50,046 nt of DNA from Pediococcus parvulus. GTDB lineage: Bacteria > Bacillota > Bacilli > Lactobacillales > Lactobacillaceae. Below, piece after piece: positions 34,084 through 42,993 of the stretch. Within the stretch, counting starts at the first letter, position 1, and each line of letters starts with the position of its first letter. The notes under the pieces were generated by a model. The model did not search any database. It was not told where the DNA came from and saw only the letters and a program-made list of their open reading frames with translations. A program made the translations under genes and the position numbers. The DNA is taken from NCBI RefSeq assembly GCF_007990205.1, contig NZ_BJWE01000010.1, positions 1 through 50,046 on the forward strand, read 5' to 3'.

Positions 34084-34186
34084 CGTTGAGCCTTAGGACA
34101 ACTCAGAAGAACAGCCAGAAGTTTCTAAGCATAATTCCTGCGGGATTACGATCCCGCCTCCACCCATCCTTCACTCTCTTTTTCCG
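34084..34186 (+). repeat. hairpin repeat family, copy A (degenerate arms)
   Basis: It starts TTGAGCCTTAGGACAACTC, has the core palindrome GCGGGATTACGATCCCGC (34140-34157) and ends TTCACTCTCTTTTTC. The ends and core match copy B immediately downstream, but the intermediate arms are not complementary here. It is probably a decayed or rearranged copy. Confidence 0.65.
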
Positions 34187-34316
34187 CTGAGCCTTAGGAC
34201 AACTCCGCAAATCAGGTTTAGATAGTTAAGCAGGGTTCCCGCGGGATTGCGATCCCGCTTCCACCCTGCTTAACTATCTAAACCTATCGATTTGCTTCGT
34301 TCACTTTCTTTTTCTC
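34187..34316 (+). repeat. hairpin repeat family, copy B (long stem)
   Basis: It has the same end (CTGAGCCTTAGGACAACTC), then GCAAATC, then a 22-base arm (34214-34235). The core GCGGGATTGCGATCCCGC lies at 34241-34258. The exact complement of the arm follows (34264-34285), then GATTTGC, and the terminal TTCACTTTCTTTTTC. The nested stem totals about 29 bp plus the core. It is head-to-tail with copy A. Confidence 0.8.
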
Positions 34317-34394
34317 ATTGACTTTTAATCTTTTACTAGATATAGTCTAATAAGTTAACTAAATTTGATCATCTATATCTAGGGAGTGTTGTTT

Positions 34395-35798
34395 ATGTCA
34401 TTACGAGGACGCCTTTTCCGCAAAGAAAGTCGTGATCGTTACATTGAACGCGACAATCGTTTTGAAAAAACCATTTCCGGTGGCGATTTAATCGCCCTCG
34501 GAATCGGTGCCGTCATTGGTACCGGAATCTTTATCCTGCCCGGAACCGTCGCCGCAACCAAAGCTGGTCCTGCCATTATTCTTTCTTTCGTGGTTGCTGC
34601 CATCGTCTGTTCCGTCGCTGCCATGTGCTACGCTGAATTTTCTTCCGCCCTTCCCGTTGCCGGTAGTGCTTACTCCTACGGTAACGTCATCTTCGGAGAA
34701 TTAATTGGTTGGATTCTTGGTTGGGCCTTAATCTTGGAATATGTCCTGGCCGTTGCAGCTGTATCCACAGGCTGGTCTGCCTACTTTAGTTCCTTCATTT
34801 CAGGATTCGGTATTCACATTCCTCAGGCTTTATCTGGTCCATTTGATCCTGCTCATGGAACTTACATCAACATTGTGGCCGTTATTATCGTATGTTTGAT
34901 TGCCTTTTTCTTATCTAAAGGATTAAAATCTTCCATTCGAATCAATAACATCATGGTTGTTGTGAAAATTGCCATTATTGTGCTTTTCCTTATTGTAGGT
35001 GCTTTTTACGTCAAACCAACAAACTGGCATCCTTTCCTACCTTTTGGTGTAAAGGGAATGTTCCAGGGTGCTTCAACTGTGTTCTTTGCCTATCTTGGTT
35101 TTGATGCTGTTTCCTCTTCTGCGGCAGAAGTTAAGAATCCCGATCGTAACATGCCATTTGGTATCATCGGTACTTTAATTATTGCCACTATTTTGTACAT
35201 CGGCGTTTCTATTGTTTTGACAGGAATGATTCCTTTCACAAAATTAAACGTTGCTGATCCAGTTGCCTTTGCTTTACAGTCAGTTAATCAGAACTGGATG
35301 GCCGGTTTACTTTCACTAGGTGCCCTTGCAGGGATGACTACCATGATGGTCACCATGATTTACAGTAGCTCACGATTAGTGTACTCAACTGGACGTGATG
35401 GCCTTCTACCAAAAACACTTGGCGAAGTTAGTGCAAAAAATCACTCACCACTGCATGCCATGACGATTGTTACGATTGTAATTGCCATTCTGGGTGGTTT
35501 AGTTCCCTTAGATCAATTAACCAACCTAGTTAATATCGGAACTTTAATCGCCTTTACCGTTGTTTCATTTGGAATCATTCCACTACGAAAACGTAAGGAT
35601 ATTCCTAACCATGGATTTAAAGTTCCCTTTTATCCAGTGTTACCTATTATTTCTGGACTATTATGTATCTTTCTAATGACAACCCTTTCCGCTGAAACTT
35701 GGATTGCATCCCTTGTCTGGTTTGCATTTGGTTTATTAATTTACTTTACCTATGGTATTCATCATAGTCAATTAGCACAAAAAGATGACTCTCAATAA
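34395..35798 (+). CDS. APC-superfamily cationic/neutral amino acid permease (YfnA-like)
   Basis: Membrane amino acid transporter of 467 residues with about 12 helices, of the CAT-like branch of the APC superfamily. The N-terminal motif GGDLIALGIGAVIGTGIFIL (then PGTVAATKAGPA), CYAEFSSALPVAGSAYSY and the mid-protein FFAYLGFDAVSSSAAEVKNP are diagnostic. Start ATG 34395 lies 8 bases after AGGGAG; the GTG at 34386 overlaps that site. It lies directly after the hairpin repeats, which may insulate it from the divergent B6 operon. The substrate is not determined. Confidence 0.9.
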   Translation: MSLRGRLFRKESRDRYIERDNRFEKTISGGDLIALGIGAVIGTGIFILPGTVAATKAGPAIILSFVVAAIVCSVAAMCYAEFSSALPVAGSAYSYGNVIFGELIGWILGWALILEYVLAVAAVSTGWSAYFSSFISGFGIHIPQALSGPFDPAHGTYINIVAVIIVCLIAFFLSKGLKSSIRINNIMVVVKIAIIVLFLIVGAFYVKPTNWHPFLPFGVKGMFQGASTVFFAYLGFDAVSSSAAEVKNPDRNMPFGIIGTLIIATILYIGVSIVLTGMIPFTKLNVADPVAFALQSVNQNWMAGLLSLGALAGMTTMMVTMIYSSSRLVYSTGRDGLLPKTLGEVSAKNHSPLHAMTIVTIVIAILGGLVPLDQLTNLVNIGTLIAFTVVSFGIIPLRKRKDIPNHGFKVPFYPVLPIISGLLCIFLMTTLSAETWIASLVWFAFGLLIYFTYGIHHSQLAQKDDSQ

Positions 35799-35811
35799 TT
35801 ATAGACACAAA

Positions 35812-35845
35812 AGGTTTGGAAATAATTTTCCAGCCTTATTTTTTA
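35812..35845 (+). terminator. terminator after the APC permease
   Basis: AAGG-TTGGAAA pairs with TTTCCA-CCTT around AATAA, followed by ATTTTTT. Confidence 0.75.
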
Positions 35846-35882
35846 ACTTTATTCTTGAAAACTGAGAAAGAAGGTAATCTTC

Positions 35883-36542
35883 ATGGCTGAAATCATAATT
35901 ACATTGTTTCAACCGAGCATGCTAGAAAGCTGGCTACGTTGTCGGGCGTTAGCATATATGAGAAGTGCATTTAACGATGAAATCACTGGTGAAAAAGAAG
36001 CCGCTCCAGATAACAAATCTTTGTCATTAGTTGCACTAATAAACGGAAAGGTAATTGGAATTGCCGATATTATTTTATTAAAGGATAGTTTAAAACGAAC
36101 AAAGGAATACAATCTACAACCACATACCCCATTAGCAACCCTAGACACAATGGCGGTTCACCCAGATTATCAAGGACAAGGTATCGCAAAACGGTTACTG
36201 AGGGAGGCACAAAAACAACTAAAGTCTTATGGTGGAAAATTAATCATCTACACGTTAAGCGATAAGTCAGCCAATAGATTGTATCAATCAGTTGGCGCAA
36301 AACTATGCTTTGGCGGATATATTGTTTACGGCTCAAGTCCCAAAAACTTAGTACCAACTTTTTCTCGAACTCAAATCAAAAAACAGTGCGAAGTAGCCCT
36401 TTTTTCAAAATTTAATCAAGAAATACCTTACGCCAAAAACGGAGACGAAAATTACTACGTAGGACAAAAGAAAAATATTGCACTTCTTCAAAACGTAACT
36501 AAAGTGGTTCAAGAACATATTTACCTACTAGATTTAAATTAG
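35883..36542 (+). CDS. GNAT-family N-acetyltransferase
   Basis: Protein of 219 residues. The central part carries the acetyl-CoA binding motif of the GNAT fold (VHPDYQGQGIAKRLLREAQK) after a beta strand (ATLDTMAV), and ends with YTLSDKSANRLYQSVGAKL. The C-terminal 80 residues go beyond the minimal domain and have no recognised motif. The substrate is unknown. It is preceded by GAAAGAAGG and followed by pepX with a promoter-like TATAAT (about 36578) in the gap, so it may be a single-gene unit. Confidence 0.82.
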   Translation: MAEIIITLFQPSMLESWLRCRALAYMRSAFNDEITGEKEAAPDNKSLSLVALINGKVIGIADIILLKDSLKRTKEYNLQPHTPLATLDTMAVHPDYQGQGIAKRLLREAQKQLKSYGGKLIIYTLSDKSANRLYQSVGAKLCFGGYIVYGSSPKNLVPTFSRTQIKKQCEVALFSKFNQEIPYAKNGDENYYVGQKKNIALLQNVTKVVQEHIYLLDLN

Positions 36543-36618
36543 TTTTCAGACATGTCACCAGTTCACTTATATTGGCGTATAATTGGTGCCATACAACTTT
36601 TCGGAGGTTTTTTATATT

Positions 36619-39057
36619 ATGAAAAATAATCAATTCGCTATTGAAACAGTGGATCCCGCAACCGAACTCAAAGAATTACGAGCTATTCACTTTATCGATG
36701 ATTCTGTTGATAAGTTAGAGAGCCCAATCGCAGTTTGGAAAGTTCTCTTACACAAAACTATTTTAGAAGCCAAAAGTGAAACGGTTTTTAAACAAAAATT
36801 AGATAATTATTTAGCTACTCCCACCACAACACTGGGAGATTTTTTGGAAAACACCCAACCAATCACTAATGAAGTCTTTTACTGTGTTGCTTTGCAGCTT
36901 TTGCAGTTCGATGTTGACACTGATTTTGAGCTTGACGAACCTTTGCAGGCTATGAAACGGATTCAACTACCGACTGTTTCTGACTTGATCCAGTCCAAAG
37001 CCGACCTGTTACACGCGTGGTATTTGCTTTTATGTACGCACACAAAAAATGGTCAAACTTATTTAGATAAATTAACGCAAGATGGCTATTTTGTGCCATT
37101 TTATGAGCAAGCCACAGAACCCCTCTTCTTTAACGGCAAGGCACAGGCTGTATTTGATCCCCATCAGTTAATTCGCGATGTTGTTTATGTGGAAGCCCCT
37201 TTGGATACCGATGAAGATGGCAAACGAGATTTACTCAAGGTAGAAATTCTTCGACCTCGTCAAACTGAACAGGGCTTTAAGGCACCTGTTTTATACACCG
37301 CTAGTCCTTATAATCAAGGAATCAACGATGAAGCCGGTAGCGCAATGATGCACAACGTGGATGTGCCGCTGGAGGAAAAAGAACCAAATGAGCTGACCTA
37401 TGAAGATATTCACTATCAAGACGAACCAAAGCCCTTGCCAGCGAAACGTCAAATTGCAGGCGAACAAAAGGAAGCTGACGAGACCTTTGCGATGGAAGCT
37501 CCTTATACTTTAAACGACTACTTTCTCACACGTGGTTTCGCAGTTGTTTATGCCGCTGGAATTGGAACTAAAGACTCAGACGGGATTCGCGATACCGGAG
37601 CCGTCTCTGAAACTGTTTCGACAATTGCCGTTATCGAATGGCTAGCTGGCAATCGCACGGCTTTCACCAATAGAACCGATAATATTGCGATTAAAGCTTG
37701 GTGGTCGAATGGCAAAATTGCAATGACCGGTCGTTCTTACCTTGGTACCTTGGCCACTGCCGCTGCTACGACCGGAGTAGCTGGATTGAAAACTGCAATT
37801 TCTGAAGCCGCAATTTCAAGTTGGTACGATTACTACCGAGATGGCGGTTTAGTCGCTGCCCCAAATACCTTCCAAGGTGAAGATATGGATGTACTCGCAA
37901 CTGAAGTCTTTAGTCGCATGCAAAAACCTGGTGACTATCTTAAGATCAAAGCCTTTTTTGATCAAGTTTTAGCCGCCATGACGAAAGATCAGGATCGCAC
38001 GACTGGTAATTACAGTCACTACTGGGATACACGGAACTATCTGAACAACGTTAAAAACATCAAAGCTGACATAGTGATGGTCCACGGTTTAAATGACTGG
38101 AACGTCAAGCCTCGTAATGTGGGCAATCTTTGGAACGCACTTCGTGATGTACCTGTTGCTAAGAAATTAATCTTGCATCAGGGCCAACACATTTACATTA
38201 ATGCCTTTCGTTCACTGGATTTCACTGATATGATGAATCTTTGGTTTAGTCATGAACTGTTTGGAATTGAAAATCATGCCAAAGAGTTACTTCCAGACGT
38301 TTTAATTCAAGATAACGTTGAACCAGAAACTTGGAACACGTATGAAGACTGGCAATCACCAAAGGATAACCACCAAATCTTCAATTTTGAAGCCAAAGAA
38401 TTAGTTCCTGAAACAGTGCCAGTCCGAACCGCTGCCGCTTCATTCAGTGATCACCTAGATCCTGATACGTTTGACTTCTATAAGAAGCATCTTGATGTTT
38501 GGGAACGCGATTTATTAACCACCAACCACGATACAACTGGTGAGAACCGTTTGCGTGATAATCGCTTAATTTTCAAAACTAGTCAATATGATCAAGATAC
38601 TTATATTGACGGTCGTGTTCAATTACAAATTCGGGTGGCAGTTAACGAACCATTTGGCATGTTGAGCTTCCAGTTGGTTGATTTTGGGGATGCCAAACGA
38701 CTAACTGTCAATCCAACCATTTTGGCTTCTAAAACTTTAAGTGGTACTTATGATTGGCGACGTGATAATCTTCGCGAGTTCACTTTGCAAAAAGAAGCCA
38801 CACCTTGGAAGATGATTACGAATGGACATATTAATTTACAAAACCGCAAAAATAACTATAAAGTTGACGAACTGAAGGCCAATGATTTTTACGACTTGAC
38901 GGTTGAATTGCAGCCTACTTTCTATCACTTGTTGGCAGGCCATCAACTTGGTTTAGTTGTGTATGCCACTGATTTTGGTACCACAGTTCGTGGTAACCAA
39001 GAACTGCAGTACTCGTTACAAATTAACAAGTGCAAAATGAGTTTACCAATTAAATAG
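36619..39057 (+). CDS. pepX: Xaa-Pro dipeptidyl-peptidase PepX
   Basis: Cytoplasmic serine peptidase (S15) that removes X-Pro dipeptides from imported peptides, a key LAB proteolytic enzyme. It is 812 residues from ATG 36619, which follows TCGGAGG; the upstream 36583 start is not supported. An N-terminal PepX helical domain precedes the alpha/beta hydrolase core (VEAPLDTDEDGKRDLLKVEI). The triad is visible as S373 in GRSYLG, D493 in GLNDWNVKP and H524 in QGQHIY. A C-terminal jelly-roll (FGMLSFQLVDFGDAKR) completes the family architecture. Its substrates would be proline peptides delivered by the Opp systems in this window. Confidence 0.95.
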   Translation: MKNNQFAIETVDPATELKELRAIHFIDDSVDKLESPIAVWKVLLHKTILEAKSETVFKQKLDNYLATPTTTLGDFLENTQPITNEVFYCVALQLLQFDVDTDFELDEPLQAMKRIQLPTVSDLIQSKADLLHAWYLLLCTHTKNGQTYLDKLTQDGYFVPFYEQATEPLFFNGKAQAVFDPHQLIRDVVYVEAPLDTDEDGKRDLLKVEILRPRQTEQGFKAPVLYTASPYNQGINDEAGSAMMHNVDVPLEEKEPNELTYEDIHYQDEPKPLPAKRQIAGEQKEADETFAMEAPYTLNDYFLTRGFAVVYAAGIGTKDSDGIRDTGAVSETVSTIAVIEWLAGNRTAFTNRTDNIAIKAWWSNGKIAMTGRSYLGTLATAAATTGVAGLKTAISEAAISSWYDYYRDGGLVAAPNTFQGEDMDVLATEVFSRMQKPGDYLKIKAFFDQVLAAMTKDQDRTTGNYSHYWDTRNYLNNVKNIKADIVMVHGLNDWNVKPRNVGNLWNALRDVPVAKKLILHQGQHIYINAFRSLDFTDMMNLWFSHELFGIENHAKELLPDVLIQDNVEPETWNTYEDWQSPKDNHQIFNFEAKELVPETVPVRTAAASFSDHLDPDTFDFYKKHLDVWERDLLTTNHDTTGENRLRDNRLIFKTSQYDQDTYIDGRVQLQIRVAVNEPFGMLSFQLVDFGDAKRLTVNPTILASKTLSGTYDWRRDNLREFTLQKEATPWKMITNGHINLQNRKNNYKVDELKANDFYDLTVELQPTFYHLLAGHQLGLVVYATDFGTTVRGNQELQYSLQINKCKMSLPIK

Positions 39058-39114
39058 TTGACAGTTTGCGTTTTGAATCGTTTAGTTATCGTAGCTAAAC
39101 GGGTTTCAGAACCT

Positions 39115-39151
39115 AAAAACAGGCTGGAGGATTTTCCTTCAGCCTGTTTTC
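39115..39151. terminator. bidirectional terminator between pepX and birA
   Basis: AAAACAGGCTG pairs with CAGCCTGTTTT, with further AGGA/TCCT pairing. A weaker hairpin (CGTTTAG…CTAAACG, 39079-39101) lies before it. Confidence 0.85.
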
Positions 39152-39157
39152 TTGTCC

Positions 39158-39949
39158 TTATTCATTTATTGGCCGCACGTGAATGATCTCGCCACTGGTA
39201 ATTTTCAATTTCTGATTGTCCGTTTTCAATAGCAACGCACCGTCATCATCAATATCTGAAACGACACCTGTCACTGTGTTATTTTGAAACTGTACGCGAA
39301 CATGATGTCCAATTACGGAAGACTTTTTTCGATATTGGGTCATGAAATCACCAGTTTGATAGGTTTCTAAATGGTTAAAAAAGTTAGTAATAAAGTCATT
39401 TACAAAAGCCGTTTGATCCTTGGCATCTGGCCGATTGCTGAGTGAAATAGCAACTTTTTGAAGCTCATCCGGAAAATTAGTTGTGCTTAAATTTACGCCA
39501 ATTCCAATGACAACTCCTATAATTTGGTTAGTTACTGGATTTGTGATCGCTTCGGCAAGAATTCCACCCACTTTTCGATTTGCCAAAATCAAATCATTAA
39601 CCCATTTAATTTGTAACCGGACCGAGAAATGTTTTTCAATGGCTTCCACACTAGCCACGGCAGTCATTGTAGTCAACAGCCCTGGGTTAAAGTTTTCAGC
39701 CGCGATTGGGATTAAAAAACTCACATACAGACCGCTATCTTTTGGTGAATAAAAATCGCGATTTAAACGCCCATAGCCACCGGTTTGATGATTCGCAATA
39801 AATACCTGCGGCTGCGTGATTCTGCCTGTTTGTTGACCCACACGTTTTGCTTCAGCATTGGTGGAATCAATCTGATCAAACGTATGCAATTGGATGGCTA
39901 ACCCAGCTTGAATTAAGTTTTGTTCAACCATTTTTGAATCGAATTTGAT
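39158..39949 (-). CDS. birA: biotin--[acetyl-CoA-carboxylase] ligase BirA, short form (possible AUC start)
   Basis: Attaches biotin to carboxyl carrier protein via biotinyl-AMP. The catalytic domain shows FDQIDSTNAEAKR, the biotin loop HQTGGYGRLNRDF (family GRGR-like), LQIKWVNDLILANRKVGGIL and a C-terminal SH3-like domain (HHVRVQFQNNTVTGVVSDID, then DGALLL). There is no N-terminal helix-turn-helix, so it does not act as a repressor. The open frame extends to a GTG at 40051, but that stretch lacks a ribosome site and looks non-coding. An AGGGG site lies 9 bases before an ATC (39949) that would give KFDSKMVEQNLIQAG as the N-terminus, 263 residues. ATG 39919 is an alternative without a ribosome site. 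Confidence 0.85.
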   Translation of the reverse strand: MKFDSKMVEQNLIQAGLAIQLHTFDQIDSTNAEAKRVGQQTGRITQPQVFIANHQTGGYGRLNRDFYSPKDSGLYVSFLIPIAAENFNPGLLTTMTAVASVEAIEKHFSVRLQIKWVNDLILANRKVGGILAEAITNPVTNQIIGVVIGIGVNLSTTNFPDELQKVAISLSNRPDAKDQTAFVNDFITNFFNHLETYQTGDFMTQYRKKSSVIGHHVRVQFQNNTVTGVVSDIDDDGALLLKTDNQKLKITSGEIIHVRPINE

Positions 39950-40118
39950 AGCAACCGTCCCCTGTCTGCAATTTTGAGTTAATTCTACCAATTGATTGCC
40001 ATTAGAACAAGAACTTAGGCAATCGAAAAACAAGGCAAAATATTTTTCCACCTTGCCGGGTTCCCATTATTTTTGTTATACTGCACCATATTAATCCTCA
40101 AAGAAAGAAGGCATCTTC

Positions 40119-40673
40119 ATGAATTATGGTTTAATCGCACTTATTTTCGTTTTGAGTTTTGCATACATCACAATGAATACTATCCGCACACTATTGGAAA
40201 TGAAGGGATATAAATTCTGGGCGTCCCTGCTATCAATTGCCGAAATTGTGACCTACGTTGTGGGTTTAAGCTTAGTATTAAGCAAACTCAACAATGTATT
40301 GAATATTGCTGCTTATGCCCTTGGTTACGCGGCCGGTATTTACTTTGGCACCTGGCTAGAAGATAAATTGCGCTTAGGGTTGTTGGACGTTAATGTGATT
40401 CTACCAAAAACTGATGAAAGTAAGCAATTTGCAGAAACCATTCGTGCTGAAGGCTATGGCGTCACCGTTAAAAATGCCCAGGGTCGTGAAGGAGCTCGCC
40501 TTGAGTTTGAAATTTTAACTCCCCGAAAACGGGAACAACATCTTTACAGTTTTATTGAGGATAATAATCCCGACGCGTTTATTATTTCCTACGAACCAAA
40601 ATTCATCAAAGGTGGATTTTGGCGAAAAACAATGCGAAAACGGGCCCAAAATCGGAACCGAAATATTGAGTAG
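40119..40673 (+). CDS. UPF0316/DUF2179-type membrane protein
   Basis: Protein of 184 residues: three N-terminal membrane helices (YGLIALIFVLSFAYITM, WASLLSIAEIVTYVVGLSLV, LNIAAYALGYAAGIYFGTWL) followed by a soluble domain of the DUF2179 type and a very basic tail (GGFWRKTMRKRAQNRNRN). The domain pair defines the UPF0316 family, whose function is not established. A GAAAGAAGG ribosome site precedes the ATG. Its promoter would share the 70-base region with the divergent birA gene. Confidence 0.82.
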   Translation: MNYGLIALIFVLSFAYITMNTIRTLLEMKGYKFWASLLSIAEIVTYVVGLSLVLSKLNNVLNIAAYALGYAAGIYFGTWLEDKLRLGLLDVNVILPKTDESKQFAETIRAEGYGVTVKNAQGREGARLEFEILTPRKREQHLYSFIEDNNPDAFIISYEPKFIKGGFWRKTMRKRAQNRNRNIE

Positions 40674-40726
40674 TTGCGGTTCTTTTGCTAGAATAAGGGT
40701 TAACTAAAACGAAATAGGGTGATCTG

Positions 40727-41635
40727 GTGAAACAAGGAACAAAAATTATCACATTGGATAACGGTTATCATTTGTGGACACATACAGACGGTGAAGATAG
40801 CAAAATTCATTTGCTAGCCTTACATGGTGGCCCCGGTGGCAATCATGAATACTGGGAAAACTTTCATGATGAACTCCAGAAACAAGGGTTAAATGTTCAG
40901 GTACACTATTATGACCAATTAGGGTCATGGTATTCTGATCAACCTGATTATTCAGATCCTAAAATAGCTGATAAGTATTTGACTTATGACTATTTCTTGA
41001 GTGAAGTTGAAGAAGTTCGTCAAAAACTCGGCATTGATCATTTTTATTTAATTGGTCAATCCTGGGGTGGCGCTTTAACCATGCTCTATGCGTTGAAATA
41101 CGGCAGTCATTTGAAGGGTGCCATTATTTCCAGCATGGTTGATAATATTGATGAATATCTCGAACATCAAGATGCCATTCGTGACGAGGCACTCTCACCT
41201 AAAGACGCTCAGTTCATGCGCGATTGTGAAAAGAATGGCGACTGGCATAATGCCCGTTACCAAGAACTTGTTGAAGTTTTAAATAAGGGCTATGTGGATC
41301 GCAAACAGCCACCAGCAATTTCACATTTGGTGGATACAATGGCTGTTCCAGTTTACAACGCTTTCCAAGGTGACAATGAATTTGTTGTGACTGGAAAACT
41401 TAAAGAATGGGATATCCGCGATCAAATCCACAAGATCAAAGTGCCAACTTTGTTAACTTTTGGTGAACATGAAACCATGCCATTGAAATCTGCACAACGG
41501 ATGGCACAAGCAATTCCTAATTCTCGTTTAGTCACAACACCAAACGGTGGCCATCATCACATGATTGATAACGCACCTGTTTACTTCAAACACCTTGCTG
41601 ATTATCTTCGTGATGTTGAAAGTGGCAAATTCTAA
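40727..41635 (+). CDS. pepI: prolyl aminopeptidase (proline iminopeptidase)
   Basis: Alpha/beta-hydrolase (S33) that releases N-terminal proline from peptides, complementing PepX. The 302 residues show the oxyanion motif HGGPGG near residues 34-39, nucleophile elbow GQSWGG with S112, and the late His in GGHHH (about 276-278). The GTG start at 40727 follows AGGGTGATC, the same type of ribosome site as the lacI-type gene uses. It ends in a strong terminator. Proline release fits the Opp/PepX peptide-use theme of the region. Confidence 0.9.
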   Translation: MKQGTKIITLDNGYHLWTHTDGEDSKIHLLALHGGPGGNHEYWENFHDELQKQGLNVQVHYYDQLGSWYSDQPDYSDPKIADKYLTYDYFLSEVEEVRQKLGIDHFYLIGQSWGGALTMLYALKYGSHLKGAIISSMVDNIDEYLEHQDAIRDEALSPKDAQFMRDCEKNGDWHNARYQELVEVLNKGYVDRKQPPAISHLVDTMAVPVYNAFQGDNEFVVTGKLKEWDIRDQIHKIKVPTLLTFGEHETMPLKSAQRMAQAIPNSRLVTTPNGGHHHMIDNAPVYFKHLADYLRDVESGKF

Positions 41636-41645
41636 ATATCAAATT

Positions 41646-41709
41646 AAAAATCTGGAATTAAGTTACATTCGGAAATGACTCGGATGATAATCTTAATTTC
41701 AGATTTTTT
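41646..41709 (+). terminator. pepI terminator
   Basis: AAATCTG-AATTAAG pairs with CTTAATT-CAGATTT across a long loop and is followed by T6. Confidence 0.75.
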
Positions 41710-41809
41710 GTGTTTTTAATAGTATTCCCCAATTTAGTTGAAAATTGTAGACAAAAGTGTGCTAAGCTTTTAACAGCTTACAATTCAAGCAAAGTGACGG
41801 TCTCACCTT

Positions 41810-42193
41810 ATGTGGACAAAATTAAAACAAGAGTTTATCTATGCCCTATGTTTTCTGTTTGCCATTTTTGGGTTATCTTTATGCCAGGATAATTTTCAAA
41901 ATGTGCATCCTGTTGGCACAAAAACGATTGATCAAATTACAGTCGTTCAAAACAGGTACGGAAAGATAACCGGTTATCAAGGAGAAACAAGCGATGATAA
42001 GCATATTATACTAACTAAGAATGACTACCAAGCCTGGGCTAAGTCCGAAAATCTGGCCATTACAAGAACAATTTATCACCGCTATGATGATCGTTTAGCA
42101 GTCAAATCTTTAAAAGTTGATTGGCGATCTTTACCCCTCTTTCTTGGTGGTTCGCTCTTAGTTACCATAAGTTATTTAATTCGTCTTATTTAA
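41810..42193 (+). CDS. unrecognised small membrane protein
   Basis: Frame of 127 residues with a hydrophobic N-terminal helix (FIYALCFLFAIFGLSLC), a polar middle of about 70 residues (ITVVQNRYGKITGYQGETSD) and a C-terminal helix (SLPLFLGGSLLVTISYLIRL). Both ends would sit in the membrane with the middle on one side. No clear ribosome site precedes the ATG. It pairs with the next ORF, which has a similar helix-polar-helix plan, so the two may be divergent copies or parts of one system. No family is recognised. Confidence 0.5.
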   Translation: MWTKLKQEFIYALCFLFAIFGLSLCQDNFQNVHPVGTKTIDQITVVQNRYGKITGYQGETSDDKHIILTKNDYQAWAKSENLAITRTIYHRYDDRLAVKSLKVDWRSLPLFLGGSLLVTISYLIRLI

Positions 42194-42213
42194 AAGGAAT
42201 TACCCATTTCAAA

Positions 42214-42993
42214 TTGGGAAATCCAACTGTGCTATATAACTTGGTACATCTAGATCTTTTAATCACAGTACTTTTAGTATTGATAGGTTTAACCCAATGG
42301 AGCTACACTAACTATTTTGAGCCCTTAGCCTTTGACTTTTTTCAATCGTCAACTTATACCATTCCAACTAAGGCTAAAATCGTGAAAAAAAAGCAAACTA
42401 ACATTAAAACCAGAACCCGTTATGGACAAGCTTCTTACACTACAAACAATCTTACCCTGAAATTTCAAAACGATTTGGGAATTGATCAAAGAGTTATCCG
42501 GGATGTGCCCACCTACTTTTATAATCAGCAAAAAGTAGGGAATTCAATGACAGTTCTCCCTTATGCAAACAATTCCGGTGGGATCAAAATTTCTTCGGTT
42601 TTGGTTACTTTGCCAAATGTGCTGCAATTTTTACTTATTGCTTTTGATCTCATTTTGATTTGGTATCTCCCAAACTTCTTTGTCAATTTATGGCATACGT
42701 CTAAACTAACGGTTAACCAGTCTCCGCCAAAAAAGTCTAAACATCCCGTATTTAGTGGATTGCTCATCTTATTGCTCGTTGTTTGTGCTATTGGCCAAGG
42801 TTTCATACAGACACGGCTTACAGTATCAGAATCGACCCCTAATTCGATTATCCAGACCCACCTAACCAAATCTCAAAATGAACTAAAAAGCGGAACAGAG
42901 AAAAATTTCTCTGTTCCGTTTTACGTTTCTGGTCCTTATTTATCAATCCGTAATTTCTCAACATTTAATTCTTTATCAATCCAGTTGGTATAA
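42214..42993 (+). CDS. unrecognised membrane protein with uncertain ends
   Basis: The frame is open from 42121 to 42993. An AAAAGGA site at 42192-42198 suggests a start just after the upstream gene, and TTG 42214 is the first in-frame option (about 259 residues), though spacing is long. Helices lie near LLITVLLVLIGL, VLQFLLIAFDLILIWYLPNF and FSGLLILLLVVCAIGQGF, with a polar domain between the first two that recalls DUF3592-like proteins. The frame has no stop before the convergent terminator. Its last 36 codons are encoded by the hairpin and by antisense to the ABC-F 3' end, so the original C-terminus is probably lost. Confidence 0.45.
   Translation: MGNPTVLYNLVHLDLLITVLLVLIGLTQWSYTNYFEPLAFDFFQSSTYTIPTKAKIVKKKQTNIKTRTRYGQASYTTNNLTLKFQNDLGIDQRVIRDVPTYFYNQQKVGNSMTVLPYANNSGGIKISSVLVTLPNVLQFLLIAFDLILIWYLPNFFVNLWHTSKLTVNQSPPKKSKHPVFSGLLILLLVVCAIGQGFIQTRLTVSESTPNSIIQTHLTKSQNELKSGTEKNFSVPFYVSGPYLSIRNFSTFNSLSIQLV
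42885..42922 (-). terminator. terminator of the ABC-F gene (convergent)
   Basis: A perfect 13-bp stem CGGAACAGAGAAA/TTTCTCTGTTCCG with A- and T-runs on both sides. The plus-strand ORF at 42214 reads straight through it. Confidence 0.85.

Noticed and set aside
42121-42213. TTG 42121 as start of the second membrane ORF
   Set aside because: It would overlap the upstream gene by 73 bases out of frame and has no ribosome site; the AAAAGGA site lies after that gene's stop.
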